DNA from: Simmondsia chinensis
Taxonomy: Eukaryota > Streptophyta > Magnoliopsida > Caryophyllales > Simmondsiaceae
Assembly: GCA_018398585.1 (NCBI GenBank)
Contig: JAGTTD010000024.1
Span: 10,878,071 to 10,942,070 of the forward strand
DNA: 64,000 bases
Direction of reading: 5' to 3'
Positions within the stretch are counted from its first letter, which is position 1. Every line of letters starts with the position of its first letter. Under the pieces are notes generated by a model. The model was not told the origin of the DNA, searched no databases, and saw only the letters and a list, made by a program, of their open reading frames with translations. Of the stretch, positions 34,372 to 44,355 are shown piece after piece. The position numbers and the translations under genes are program-made.

Positions 34372-35507
34372 ATAGGCCTTAAAATCTTGCTCCATTAAAC
34401 AAGATAAAAAATTATCTACCCTATAATCGACATATAGATCAACACAGTCACTAATTTGACCTAAGTTAGACATGGCAAAGATACTTGCATCATCACAAAT
34501 TAGAGACTGTCAAATCAGAAATCTTATAACACGATGAGAAGTTTGCATAACCAAGCTATTTCACCATATTTTCAATCCCCAAAATTTCTAATTATCCACA
34601 TCAAATTATTCAAAAACGTTTACTTGTCCTCCTTTGTAACTACATTTATCGTCTTTGTCAATTATATCCCGATTATTGATTAACACTTTCACAAGGACAT
34701 CCTTCTGGCCTGAAATAGAGTCATTAAATAACAGTTAAAATCCATCCATATCCACCATCATATTCAAACAACAAGGCACACATTCCCAAGATAATATTGA
34801 AGTATAATAATAAGATAACCCATACAATAACTATGAATCAACGATTATATTGAATGACCATCAATGGAATTAAATAACGTTTTCCTTCCATTTCGATTAC
34901 TGTAAGCTAATTAAATCCAATTAGTATAAAGTTCAACCTTACAGAGGTTTTGCTACTATACACATGTTGCCGTAACATAATCTAGTACTATTTTTTTCCG
35001 ATAATTTTCAAATACCAAAACAGGGGTAAAAAGCCCACAAGTCAGGCATCCCCACCAAGAATCGAAGGAACAAAAAAACAAAGGACAATAGCAATAAAAG
35101 CAAGGCAACACAAAATGTAGTAGATGGCATCAAACACAAACAAAATAGCACTTAAAAACCAACTTCAATGGAGGCCAAAATGCAAAACAGAAATAAGACG
35201 GGCGGAGCTTAAGCGAAGTGAGGACATAAAAATTTATAAGAGCCAATCCGATCTTCTTTTTTGGTTTTCTCTTTTTAGGTAACACATTTTTCTTATTTAT
35301 GCAGGTGGCAGTGGGCTACAAACGCTACTCATTCCAGCCACGGAGTGCTAAAAATATTATCCTATGCCTAGTTTGGTGCTAGAAAATTTTATTAACATTA
35401 GTACAATACCTTTCTTTTTAACTTCACAAATATAATGCTAAAATAATTGATATAGGAGTAGTTTGGTGTTTTTTTAATTATTCCTATTTTAAAAATATCT
35501 TAAATAT
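34372..35507. other. Intergenic DNA, no recognised feature
   Basis: AT-rich. No open frame has protein-family resemblance and there is no clear repeat. It is unrelated to the adjoining LTR. This may be part of the original insertion-site DNA or the result of the deletion that truncated the LTR. Confidence 0.45.
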
Positions 35508-35516
35508 TTTAAATAT

Positions 35517-35900
35517 GGATTATTTACGCCAAAGGTCTATATACTTTGTTCACTGTGTCAATTTAGTCGTTGTACTTTTAGTTGTGTTAATTCAGACCCC
35601 GTACAATTCAAAATGTGTCAATTTGGTCCTTAAAGAAAAACTTATGTTAAGTTTTAATGAAACTTTAAATGGTTCGGCTACAAATAAGGTTAAATTGAGT
35701 AAACAGATGAATTTATAATAAGTTACTTGCATCTAATATAATTTTACCATTCAAAATTATCATTAACACGACTTGAATTTGACCAATGGACTAAATTGAC
35801 ACATTTTAAATTGTTCAAAGACTAAATTGACACAATTAAAAGTATAAGGACTAAATTGATAAAATGGACAAAGTACAGAAACCTTTGGCATAAATAACCC
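35517..35900. mobile_element. Mutator-like MITE with long inverted repeats
   Basis: Its ends are GGATTATTTACGCCAAAGG and CCTTTGGCATAAATAACCC. The inverted similarity extends inward for about 130 bp per arm, including ACTTTGT, GTCAATTTAGTC and ACTTTTAATTGTGT-like blocks. Flanks are TTTAAATAT (35508-35516) and TTTAAACAT (35901-35909), a 9-bp duplication with one mismatch. Long TIRs plus 9-bp duplication fit a MULE-derived MITE. The 67-aa frame inside is not a gene. Confidence 0.85.
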
Positions 35901-36136
35901 TTTAAACATTTAAGAGTATTTTAAATAATTAAAAATCCTACTAAATATATAAAACATATTTTGAGTATTTATAAATTACTTTATATTAAAATATATCGTT
36001 TATTTAAAAAATTTTAATAGTCCTTCCAAAATGCTAACGACCTACACTAATAGCTACCATTGTTACCGCCGACCTCCAGCCTCGACCAATGTCACTGTTG
36101 TAGGCTTCTCCCGCCCTGTTTTAGTTTTTTTAAATA

Positions 36137-36262
36137 CAACAACAACAACAATAAACCTAGTGCCTCTAAGGGCTCCAGCGAAAGCAGAGTCTAGGGAGGG
36201 TAGGTGTACGCAGCCTTCCCCCTTCAGGGGACTACCCTGAAGGGAGGCTATTTTCAAGGACC
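36137..36262 (-). repeat. LINE 3' tail shared with the SINEs (Au/Angio-type module)
   Basis: On the minus strand the blocks run AATAGCCTCCCTTCAGGGTA, CCCTGAAGGGGGAAGG, CTGCGTACACCTACC, TAGACTCTGCTTTCGCTGGA, GCCCTTAGAGGCACTAGG and TTATTGTTGTTG. Every block has a counterpart in the same order at 447-563, 13327-13441 and 19581-19710. Confidence 0.9.
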
Positions 36263-36573
36263 CCCAGCCTAAAAAGTTGGTCCGCATCAATCAGCCAAAG
36301 ACCTGGCAACAGGAGAAGCAACAAAGATGCATAAGTATGATCATCAAAAATGCAAGAGTAAGAAAAAAAGGAAAAAAAAAAAAAAAAAAAAAAAAGCTAC
36401 GCCGGCACAGATAAGGTGAGATAAAAAAAAGGATATATAGAAAGGATATAGCTAAAGGATAGAGATAGAGGTAGAAGGGGTAAAGAAAGAGAATAAGACA
36501 GGGATAGATAAGGTAGAGACAAAGGCTACCCTACTCAAACCGGATCATCTACTACTCCTATGCTAGCCCTCCA

Positions 36574-37350
36574 TTAGGCCATCTCCTCCCGAAGGTTTAG
36601 GTGGGTGAGGTCTTGTCGGATCGTCTCAAGCCATCTCTTCTTTGGTCTACCTCTGCCTCTTTTGCCTAATTTGGTAATGGGCTGTTCGCATCTCCTGACT
36701 GGAGCGTTGTCCGGTCTCCTTCTGACATGTCCGAACCACCTCAAACGTTGCTCCCTTAATTTATCTTTAATGGAGGCTACGCCCAATTTGCCTCTTATGA
36801 TGTCGTTTCTGATCCTATCCTTCCTTGTGTGTTCGCACATCCACCTCAGCATTCGCATCTCCGCCACCTTCATCTTTTGTGTGTAATGTTGTTTCATTGC
36901 CCTGCACTCCACCCCATACGCCATGACTGGCCTCACAGCCGTCTTATAGTATCTTCCCTTTAGCTTCAAGGGGAACTTCCTATCGCAAAGTACCGCGGAG
37001 GCCATCCTCCACTTATGCCATCCCGCTTTGATCATGTAGCTGACATCCTCGTACACTTCGTCATTGTGCTGTATCGTGGACCCCAAGTACCTGAATCCCT
37101 CATTCTTCGATATGGCCTCATGTCCAATCTTAACTTCTTCCCGGCTAGGCATGGTAGAGGGATCGAACTTGAGTTCCATGTGCTCGGTCTTGGCTCTGCT
37201 TAGTCGTAAACCCTTCGACTCTAGAATCTTTTCCACAGTTCCAGCTTCTCATTTATCTCTTCCCGCGACTCCCCCACCAGTACTATATTATCTGCAAAAA
37301 GCATGCACCAAGGTACACATTGCTGGATGTGCCTAGTGAGCTTGTCCATA
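36574..37350 (-). pseudogene. RTE LINE reverse transcriptase, C-terminal part, inactivated
   Basis: A 220-codon frame (36574-37236) holds the conserved C-terminal RTE region: GFRYLGSTIQ, EDVSYMIKAGWHKWRMAS, the LCDRKFPLKLKGRYYKTAVR stretch, VAEMRMLRWMCEHTRKDRIR and LRWFGHVRRRPDNAPVRRCE, ending in the basic RGRGRPKKRW. Upstream in another frame (about 37245-37345) lies the RT motif C region FADNIVLVGES. Family members have two aspartates here, so one catalytic residue is lost. A frameshift near 37240 separates the two parts. These sequences are often misannotated as host genes. Confidence 0.9.
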
Positions 37351-37374
37351 ACCAGAATTTAGTTTTTCTAAATA

Positions 37375-37626
37375 TTTTTCTAAATATAAAAAAATTGTTA
37401 AAAATTTTAAATATTTCTTAAATATCTTAAATATTTTTTAAACAAAAATAAATGTTTTTAAATATAATATTTAAATTTTTATGAATATTTATATTTGAAA
37501 AAAATTTTAAATATTCAAAATATTAATAAAAGTATTTGTAATGCTTTAGATATTTAACATAACATATTTTAAAGTTTTTTATATATTTAAGTATTTTGAA
37601 AATACATAATCTTTTCAAATATTTAA
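37375..37626. other. Very AT-rich spacer
   Basis: Made of TTTAAATATTT-like blocks; nothing else is recognisable. Confidence 0.5.
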
Positions 37627-37635
37627 GTTATTTTT

Positions 37636-38310
37636 AGGGTAAATTATATAAAATTCCCCTAACTTTTGCTTCAAAAATAGAAAACTTCGCTCACAAATAA
37701 AATTACTCATTAAACCCTCTAACTTTTAAAATTATTACTTTGCACCCAAGTAACTTTTTTTTGACTATTTTGCCCCTCAAAATAAAATAGTTAAGTATTT
37801 AACTTTATTTTTAGGTAGGATTTTATATTTTGAGGAAAAATAAGAATTTTTTTCATATTTATAAAAAAAAGGGACTTTTTATATTTATAAGAATTATTAT
37901 TTTAATTAATTATATAGTAGTGATATTATAATATCAATAAAAATATTATATTTTATCTTATAATATTTTTTATAAAAATTTTAAAAATATTTTTTTCTTT
38001 AAACTTATAATATAATTATTATAATTAATTAAAATATTTATATTTTTTATAAATATATAAAATTTTCTTAATTTTATTGAGAAAAACATAAAAGTTTTCT
38101 AATTTTTACCTAATAATATAAAACCTCATTCTAAAAATATAATTAAAGATTTAACCCCCTCACTTTTGAGGGGTAAAATGGTCAAAAAAAAGTTTCATGA
38201 GGATTAAGTGATAAATTTTAAAAGTGAGGAGACTCTGTGAGTGCTTTTATTTGTAAGAAAAATTTTATATTTTTGAAGCAAAAGATAAGGAGGTTTTCTA
38301 TAATTTACCA
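37636..38310. mobile_element. MITE with inverted repeats starting GGGTAAATTAT
   Basis: The left arm AGGGTAAATTATATAAAATT continues through CCCCTAACTTTTGCTTC. The right arm, read in reverse complement, gives GGTAAATTATAGAAAACCTC and CTTTTGCTTC. Further inverted blocks (ATTTTGCCCCTCAAAA against TTTTGAGGGGTAAAAT) lie inside. Direct repeats TTATTTTT (37628-37635, 38311-38318) flank it, 8 bp, or 9 with one mismatch. The centre is an AT-rich fold-back. It could derive from hAT or Mutator; the duplication length does not decide. Confidence 0.75.
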
Positions 38311-38469
38311 TTATTTTTAAAATTTATGAAAACTTTTGATATTTAAAATAATTTTTAATAATTTAAACTATTAATAAGGTTTAAAATAATATTTTAAGTA
38401 AAGCCAAAGTGATAAAATTGTTAAATTTTAGATTATTTAAGTCAAATAATTTTGTAAAATAATTTAATA

Positions 38470-38690
38470 TGTAAATTTATTTGTTTGACTATTTATTATT
38501 TAGTTACCTGATAAATTTTTATTGAAATCATCAAAATACCTTGTATATATAGTATATAAATTTTATGCTAATATAATGAATAATAACGATAATATATACA
38601 AGTCATTTCGATTTTTAATTAAAATTTAACGAATACCTGAATAATAAATAGTCAAACAAATAAATTTATAAATAATTTAAAATATTCATA
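38470..38690. repeat. Inverted repeat with about 60-bp arms
   Basis: Arms share AAATTTATTTGTTTGACTAT, then TTATTATT and the TAAATTTTTATTGAAATC/AATTTTAATTAAAAATCG block, separated by an AT-rich loop. It is a probable small fold-back element. No clear target duplication was found. Confidence 0.65.
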
Positions 38691-38729
38691 ATATTCATAA
38701 TTTAAATTTTAAAATTAAAAAAATCCCCC

Positions 38730-39132
38730 CCATACAAATCAATGTCAATCTAACTCACGAAATCCAATCCAACATCCCAACACTCAAATCAATAGTTACG
38801 GGACAGTAATTTGCTGCCCCGGATTGTATATAGTATATAAGTATATAACTCCAAAGGAGTAATTACAAGCATTGTAATAGAGAAATGGGGACAAATCTAA
38901 GATGATAAAGGGAGAGAGATAAAAGAGGATTTGAGGAAGAGAGAGCAAAGTTCATGCACACAATCAAGCATAGCTAATTTTCTAACCAACTCCTCTTATT
39001 TGTACTAACAAACCTAAGATGAGGTGGCATTATGGCTGACATGGCGTGGTGATGTGGCACTTGTGTTGACGTGGCAGTCGGGAAGGCTCGAGACTAATTT
39101 GGGTGTGACTCTTGATAATATTGGCATCAATA
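38730..39132 (-). repeat. 3' LTR of the small LTR element
   Basis: About 403 bp. It shares ATTGTATATAGTATATA, GTAATTACAAG, GACATGGCGTGGTGATGTGG and CACTTGTGTTGA with the copy at 39953-40387. TATATAGTATATA is a plausible core promoter. Confidence 0.8.
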
Positions 39133-39304
39133 CTCCCGCCATGAAATGACCTTGTTCTTAAGGGTCAAGGTATATTGATATGCCAATGGGTAAACCCTCC
39201 AGGATCGAATACCATAATTACAAATTTTAATCTCTTAAATTTTTGAAAATTAACAAAAATTTTGATAATAATTTTTTTCTCTAAAATGTCTGAATAAATG
39301 GTGA

Positions 39305-39950
39305 TTAAGTAACTAAAAACAAATTCGGCGGCAAAATAGTAATTATTCTCAAAACTAAATCTAAAACCCCCATCCTCCTTTGCGTTAACCACAACAAAAT
39401 CCTAGCCACCTCTGCCATGGCTTCTCTACTGCTCCAACGACAGCCAATGCAACACCAAGGAGGTGGTGGCGATGGCGGATGTCCATCGAAGATGGTGGCA
39501 TCATCTTCTCTTGCGAATCTCAACACTTGGTGGTATATTTCCTCCTCGCGAATCTCTTCCTCACTCTGACGACCGACATTGATTTCGCCACCATCGGAAT
39601 CGTCATCTTCTTCCTCGTCATTCGTGTCCTCTTTGCCGTCCTTGTCATCGTCGACATCCTCTTCGAGGAGCTTCATTTGTTGGTCGGACCGTTGCCTTTC
39701 TCCTCCACTAACATCACTGGTGTTAGATCTATCACATCTACTTCAATCTCAGGCAGTGGTGGTGGCTCTGGTGCATCCTTGACTAGTTCTGTTGCTCTTG
39801 TTAGGGTAATTAACACCGATCTCATACTTTTATTGATCTCTTGCATCTGGTCAAGTTTTGCTATTACGTTTGTAATTATAGCTTGTATTCAGGCAATTGC
39901 TACCAGATCAAACTCCACTGTTGATGCAAGGGTCGTTAGCTCTGATACTA
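39305..39950 (-). pseudogene. gag N-terminal remnant with an acidic stretch
   Basis: Downstream of the primer binding site, a first minus-strand frame (about 39690-39870) begins near MQEINKSMRSVLITLTRATE and ends in a stop. A second frame (39305-39676, 123 codons) is strongly acidic (EEDVDDDKDGKEDTNDEEED). Both look like the disordered N-terminal part of a plant Gypsy gag, cut off by the deletion that removed the rest. No capsid or zinc knuckle is seen. The coding status is doubtful. Confidence 0.45.
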
Positions 39951-39952
39951 AT

Positions 39953-40387
39953 TGATACAAATCAATATTGATCTGGCTCACGAAATCCAATCAAACATCA
40001 CAAGCACACAAATCAATAGCTATGGGACAATAATCGGCTTCCCTAGATTGTATATAGTATATAGAAGTATATAACTCTGATGAAGTAATTACAAGTACTG
40101 TAATAGAGAAAGATGAAGAAATCTAGATGAAAAAGGAGATATAGAAGCGGATTTTGGGAGAGGGGGGGGGGGTGTGGGGTAAGAAGAGTAAAGTTCACAT
40201 ACACAATCAAGCATACTTAATTCTCTAATCAACTCCTCTTATTTATATTAACAAACCTAAGATGAGGTTGCACTAAGGCTGACATGGCGTGGTGATGTGG
40301 CACTTGTGTTGAGTTGACGTGCTGAGATGACAGTCAGGAGGGCTCAAGACTAATTCAAGCTTGACCCTCAGTAATATTCGTATTACA
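39953..40387 (-). repeat. 5' LTR of the small LTR element
   Basis: About 435 bp, beginning TGATACAAATC on the plus strand next to the primer binding site (about 39934-39952) and ending ATTCGTATTACA. It contains a 10-base G run near 40165 and an extra short duplication (TGTTGAGTTGACG) compared with its partner. Confidence 0.8.
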
Positions 40388-40406
40388 CACTCTCTCTCTC
40401 TCTCTT
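40388..40406. repeat. CT microsatellite
   Basis: A short run of CT dinucleotides immediately after the LTR. Confidence 0.85.
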
Positions 40407-40451
40407 TGTTACTACAAAAAAGTGCAGTGGGAGCCCCACTACACCTTCGCC

Positions 40452-41027
40452 TAGGGATGGCAATGGGATGAATAAAACCCGCTATCCACGGGTACCCACC
40501 CCGTTTGGGGCAGGTACAGGTATAAGTGGGACGGGTACGGGTATAGTTTTGTATTCGCCCTTCCCCACTCCATACCGACCCCGCCCCACCTCATATCCAC
40601 CATACCCTCTCCATTTTATACATAGTTAACTTTTAAATTAAAAAATACGTTCTTAAATTCAATAGCCCAAATTATTTGTCAATGTTATAAAAAAAATATA
40701 GTTGGTTTTTAAAAATAGTATTAAATAACTAATACGAGCGGGTATAGATAATCTTATTCTATGCACATTAGAGAGGATACGGGATAGGTAATGGATACCC
40801 GTTAGATACCCGCGGATAATGGGGCGAGTGTGGGTATGAGTTTGTTTAGATACCCGCGGATAATGGGGCGAGTGTGGGTATGAGTTTGTACCCACCCGGG
40901 CGGGTATGGATATCCACTTCATACCCGTGGCAGGTAATGGGAGGGGTATGGGTATAGAATTGGGGTGGAGTGTACGGGTATAGAAGAGGCACTCCCTGTA
41001 TCCTCCCCGCCCCATTGCCATCCCTTA
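40452..41027. mobile_element. hAT-type MITE (TAGGGATGGCAA ends)
   Basis: Its ends are TAGGGATGGCAATGGG and CCCATTGCCATCCCTTA, inverted repeats of the common plant hAT MITE family rich in GGGTACCCG blocks. Flanks are CCTTCGCC (40444-40451) and CCTTGTCC (41028-41035), an imperfect 8-bp duplication. Inside, a 44-bp unit with TACCCGCGGATAATGGGGCG is duplicated in tandem (40805-40892). The 120-aa and 80-aa minus-strand frames are by-products of the GC-rich repeats. Confidence 0.85.
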
Positions 41028-41035
41028 CCTTGTCC

Positions 41036-41388
41036 CCTCCCTCAGCTCGTTTTTCTCTCTTTTTGGTTTTTTTATTAAAATTGAACATACAATTCTCAAT
41101 TTAACTTGCAAAATGTTTATTGTCTGCGAATTTTACTAACAAAGATATAAATGACTCCTAAAATAATTTTCAATTTATTTTCTTTGAAAATTTTTGAAAC
41201 CAAGTAACTTCATAATTCTCGAGTTATTTTCTTTCAAAATTTTGATTTGATTTTTTTTTTTTTTTTTTGGAGTCACCACTTGTTAGTGAAAATTTATAAT
41301 GTCTTCATATTCAACTTTCAAGCTATCCAAATACATGTATAAAATATGTATTACCTATAAATTTTACTAACAAAGGTATAAATGACTC
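41036..41388. other. Intergenic DNA with a 235-bp direct repeat motif
   Basis: AT-rich with a 17-18 base T run near 41250. The block ATTTTACTAACAAAGRTATA occurs at about 41133 and 41360, suggesting an old duplication. No gene is seen. Confidence 0.45.
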
Positions 41389-41734
41389 TGTCATGATTAG
41401 TAGCGAATGTATTTCTTGGCATTGATTCATTGTAATGAGTTAGCTTATACTTGGAATACATTGTAATATTGTTGATACCTTGTAATAATGTTCTTGGGAA
41501 TGAGTGTATAGGTTGTTACAATTAAGTAGAGTTTGTTGTATGAGTTGTATTGCTTAGACATATACAAGTATATACAGTCAGAAAGAGGTAATGAAAAAAT
41601 TGAACAATTTTTTGAACATTCTCTCTCTTTCTTCTCTATCCTTCTTCTTCCCTTCTTTCTTCTTTCTTTTTCTTTCTCTCTTCCCTCGCTATGATCTCAG
41701 CTTAGATTTGATGCATGAAGTTAGATTCATAACA
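41389..41734 (+). repeat. 5' LTR of a second Gypsy element
   Basis: 346 bp from TGTCATGATTAG to ATTCATAACA, followed at once by the primer binding site ATTGGTATAAGGGCTAG (41735-41751). The 3' part is strongly pyrimidine-rich (TCTTTCTTCTC, 41620-41695). The LTR start is inferred from the TG dinucleotide and has no partner to confirm it. Confidence 0.65.
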
Positions 41735-41825
41735 ATTGGTATAAGGGCTAGATCTTGAGCCCAATTTTTTTTCTCTTACAAACCCTAATCAGTTCACACA
41801 GGCTAAAGGCAAGAAAAGTCCCACC

Positions 41826-42566
41826 ATGGCGGAGATTAAGAACCAGATGCAAAGTCTGGTGCAGAAATTCCCGGGGTCACAACAATTTGCCTTAGAAGGA
41901 GGGGGATTGAACAAGAAAAGGCATACTCAGCAGCTTGAGGCCCTACAGCAGAGTAACGCTCAGATGACCCAGAATAGCACCGAAATGTTAGCTCTGTTGC
42001 AACAATTGGTGGCCAACTCCTCGAATCCTGTCGTACCTGTGCGAAGCCAAGAGGCTGAGGCAAGAGTGCATGAGTCATGGACCAACACAGGGCATGTCAA
42101 TGCCGGAAAAACCCTTCATACCAGGAGTTTGCCCTGACAATGGAGAGAATAGCCAATTAGGACGCTCAGTTGGAGGTAAAAATTCTAAACCCAAAACTAA
42201 AGTTGATTTTCAGTTCTTCAATGGTGTTAACCCTAGGAGCTGGGTTAGGAAGTGCTAGAGATATTTTTCCCTTTTTCAAATTGCTATAGTATACTTAGAT
42301 GATAGGACAAATGTATGGTTAGATGGCCTCATAGCGGATAAAGGGGAAATGGGATGGGCAGACTAATGTGAAGAGCTGTATGACAGATTTGAAGGAAGTG
42401 AAAATACTGATGTTGAAAGTCAATCTAACAAGCTTAAGAAAATCGGTTCTCTACAAGAATACCAAGAGAGGTTTGAAGAGCTTCGTTCCTTGATGTTGAC
42501 AACTGATAGCTCATTTTTTGAAGGGTATTTCCTTTCTTCTTATATCTCAAGTATGGATAAAGAGAT
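41826..42566 (+). pseudogene. gag: Gypsy gag, interrupted by a Copia LTR
   Basis: The first frame (41826-42137) is glutamine-rich: MAEIKNQMQSLVQKFPGSQQ, then LEALQQSNAQMTQNSTEMLA. The capsid region continues in a second frame (42070-42258) with VDFQFFNGVNPRSWVRKC. After a stop it runs on to about 42566 with IVYLDDRTNVWLDGLI and YQERFEELRSLMLTTDSSFF. This order matches the Retrotrans_gag domain of chromovirus-like Gypsy elements. A frameshift and at least two stops are present. The Copia element starting at about 42567 truncates it; no downstream half appears in the window. Confidence 0.75.
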
Positions 42567-43866
42567 AGTTAGGAACAGTGTCCTGAAATTCAGATTTATT
42601 CTGGATATATTATTTTAATTAATAAATAAAATTGAAGTTCTAGTCATTTCTTAGTTAAATTTGAGTACGTGAGCATTTATACTGCATATGATTTTCTTTT
42701 GGGAGACATCCACGAGATGGGTGTAGTTCCCAGACTATAATTTACATGTTTGTTCTAAGTGGTTTATGAGACTAAGCCACAAAGAGACTTGTAACAAATG
42801 ATATGAATTGTTGTTTGAAAGACGCGTAGTCGAAGAAAAGTTTGGACCACTTGTATGTTTAGACTATAATGTGACGCTTTAGATGACTTGTCTTGGTCAT
42901 GTGGATGGAGGTCCGAAAGTGTTAGCTTAGTGTGTTTAATAAGATTGACACATTGAGTTGGACCATGTGGTTTACTTATTTCTAGACTACTATTGGAAAT
43001 GAGTGATTCACGTCGTGCTGTTTGAGCGACGACTCTAGATCCTGAGGGTATTCTGGACTTGTGCATGGAGCGTTAGTTACTTTGGTATACTATAAGTAAG
43101 GTCTAAACGAATGACTGAAATCCCACGTACACTGGGTAGCGGCGTGAAGTGTGACAAGGATCGGGTATTCAATAGGGAATCTACAGTCTCTTATGAGATA
43201 CAGATGTCCCCTTAGTTGATTCGCAAATATTTGAATGATTCGGAATCTTCGGCCAAAGTATTCCAAGTGTTTGACATTTGGAATTTATACTGTGAATACG
43301 TTCAAGTATAAATGAATTATTCTGTGAAGGGCGAGTTGGTAACTAATGGAGAAGTTGTGAGAAGGATAATGGTAGTGGTTATATTTATCTTTTGTCATGG
43401 ACATCTAGTGGAGAGGTTGTTGTCATCATTACAGTCTATTAGGGAAATATAGAATAAATAATTTAAGTCTGGAGTGCAGTGAGATTTATTTAGTGGAATA
43501 AAGTCTCATTAAATGGTAATTAAATTATTTTATGTGATGATTAATTTAACCCATTTGAAGCTAGATTTAAATTATCCCTGAGGTCCCTGCGCAAGCCTCT
43601 GTATTTATTGCCATTTGAAAAATATTAAAGAATTCATGAGATGAATTATTTATCCATAAGATGGGTAAATTAATTTTGCCAAATATTATTCATGAGATGA
43701 ATAAAAATTAAAAATTATAAAATAAAATAATTTTTAAAAATTATGAATTTTTACATGTGAAAAACAAAGAAAAATAAAAAAAATAGCGAAAAACTGCACA
43801 GGGATAGTGATCCGTGGCTAACGCTAGCAGCCAATCAGCGCGTGACACGTGTCATGCGCTAGGCTG

Positions 43867-44308
43867 TGTTACAGTATTGCCAGTAGAAGTTGAGATTGGA
43901 TTAAATTAGGATCGAAAACAATCTGATTTATATAGCTAAAGCAGGAAGGCGGGAAGAGCCGTTGGAAGTTTTGGAGGTTAACGACCAATTAAATACCCCG
44001 GGCATGTGCCCAGCACATGACCAACAGCAAATCAGCAGCTCAGCAGCTTAAACCAATTCTGTTATAGATATTTTAGATATTTTCAGCAAGTAGGAGGAAT
44101 TGGTTATAGATATTTGATATTATGAATTACTTTACAATTTCTTTTATTGCATTATAGTTCATATAAATTAGTGAAATGCCATTTAGGTTACATCATGAAT
44201 GAAATACAATCTATCTTTCTTTTCTCCCTTAACATTCTAAACTTCTTTTCTCCCTTAAAATTCTAATTCCCTGTTATTGAAGCTGATCAGGATTTTTCTT
44301 TGTTAACA
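43867..44308 (+). repeat. 5' LTR of the Reina-like element
   Basis: It starts TGTTACAGTATTGCC and ends TTTGTTAACA. A TATA-like TTTATATAGC lies at about 43927-43936. It sits in the Copia 5' LTR. Confidence 0.93.
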
Positions 44309-44322
44309 TTGGTATCAGAGCC
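44309..44322 (+). other. Primer binding site (initiator tRNA-Met)
   Basis: TTGGTATCAGAGCC directly follows the LTR. It is a perfect form of the usual plant LTR-retrotransposon primer site. Confidence 0.93.
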
Positions 44323-44355
44323 AACGGTCCTCTCGACTGTGGGTAAAACCAAACA

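Larger units (their letters stand above)
36137..37357 (-). mobile_element. 5'-truncated RTE-clade LINE
   Basis: It is flanked by 17-bp direct repeats TTTAGTTTTTYTAAATA with one mismatch (36120-36136, 37358-37374). The body holds the C-terminal part of the RT protein (about 36574-37350), a 3' region of about 430 bp, and a terminal tail ending in (TTG)n on the minus strand. That tail is the same module as the SINE tails in this window. Truncation removed endonuclease and most of RT. Confidence 0.9.
38730..40387 (-). mobile_element. Small internally deleted LTR retrotransposon
   Basis: Two related direct repeats (38730-39132, 39953-40387) flank about 820 bp. On the minus strand the right repeat is followed by ATTAGTATCAGAGCTAACG, a good initiator-tRNA-Met primer binding site. 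The left repeat is preceded by ATTTCATGGCGGGAGTA, a polypurine-type junction. The order is thus 5' LTR, primer binding site, gag start, polypurine tract, 3' LTR. No pol is present. At 1.66 kb it is a non-autonomous Gypsy-like derivative. I found no clear target duplication. Confidence 0.75.

Noticed and set aside
36574..37236. Single-exon host gene of 220 codons
   Set aside because: It is the C-terminal part of an RTE LINE reverse transcriptase inside an insertion with target duplications.
39479..39955. 158-codon plus-strand hydrophobic protein
   Set aside because: It is antisense to the acidic gag-like frame of a minus-strand LTR element; repeated acidic codons read as hydrophobic residues on the other strand.
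40659..41021. 120-codon minus-strand protein
   Set aside because: It lies within an hAT-type MITE and consists of translated GGGTACCCG repeats.
44309..44322. tRNA gene fragment
   Set aside because: It is a primer binding site complementary to a tRNA 3' end, without any tRNA fold.
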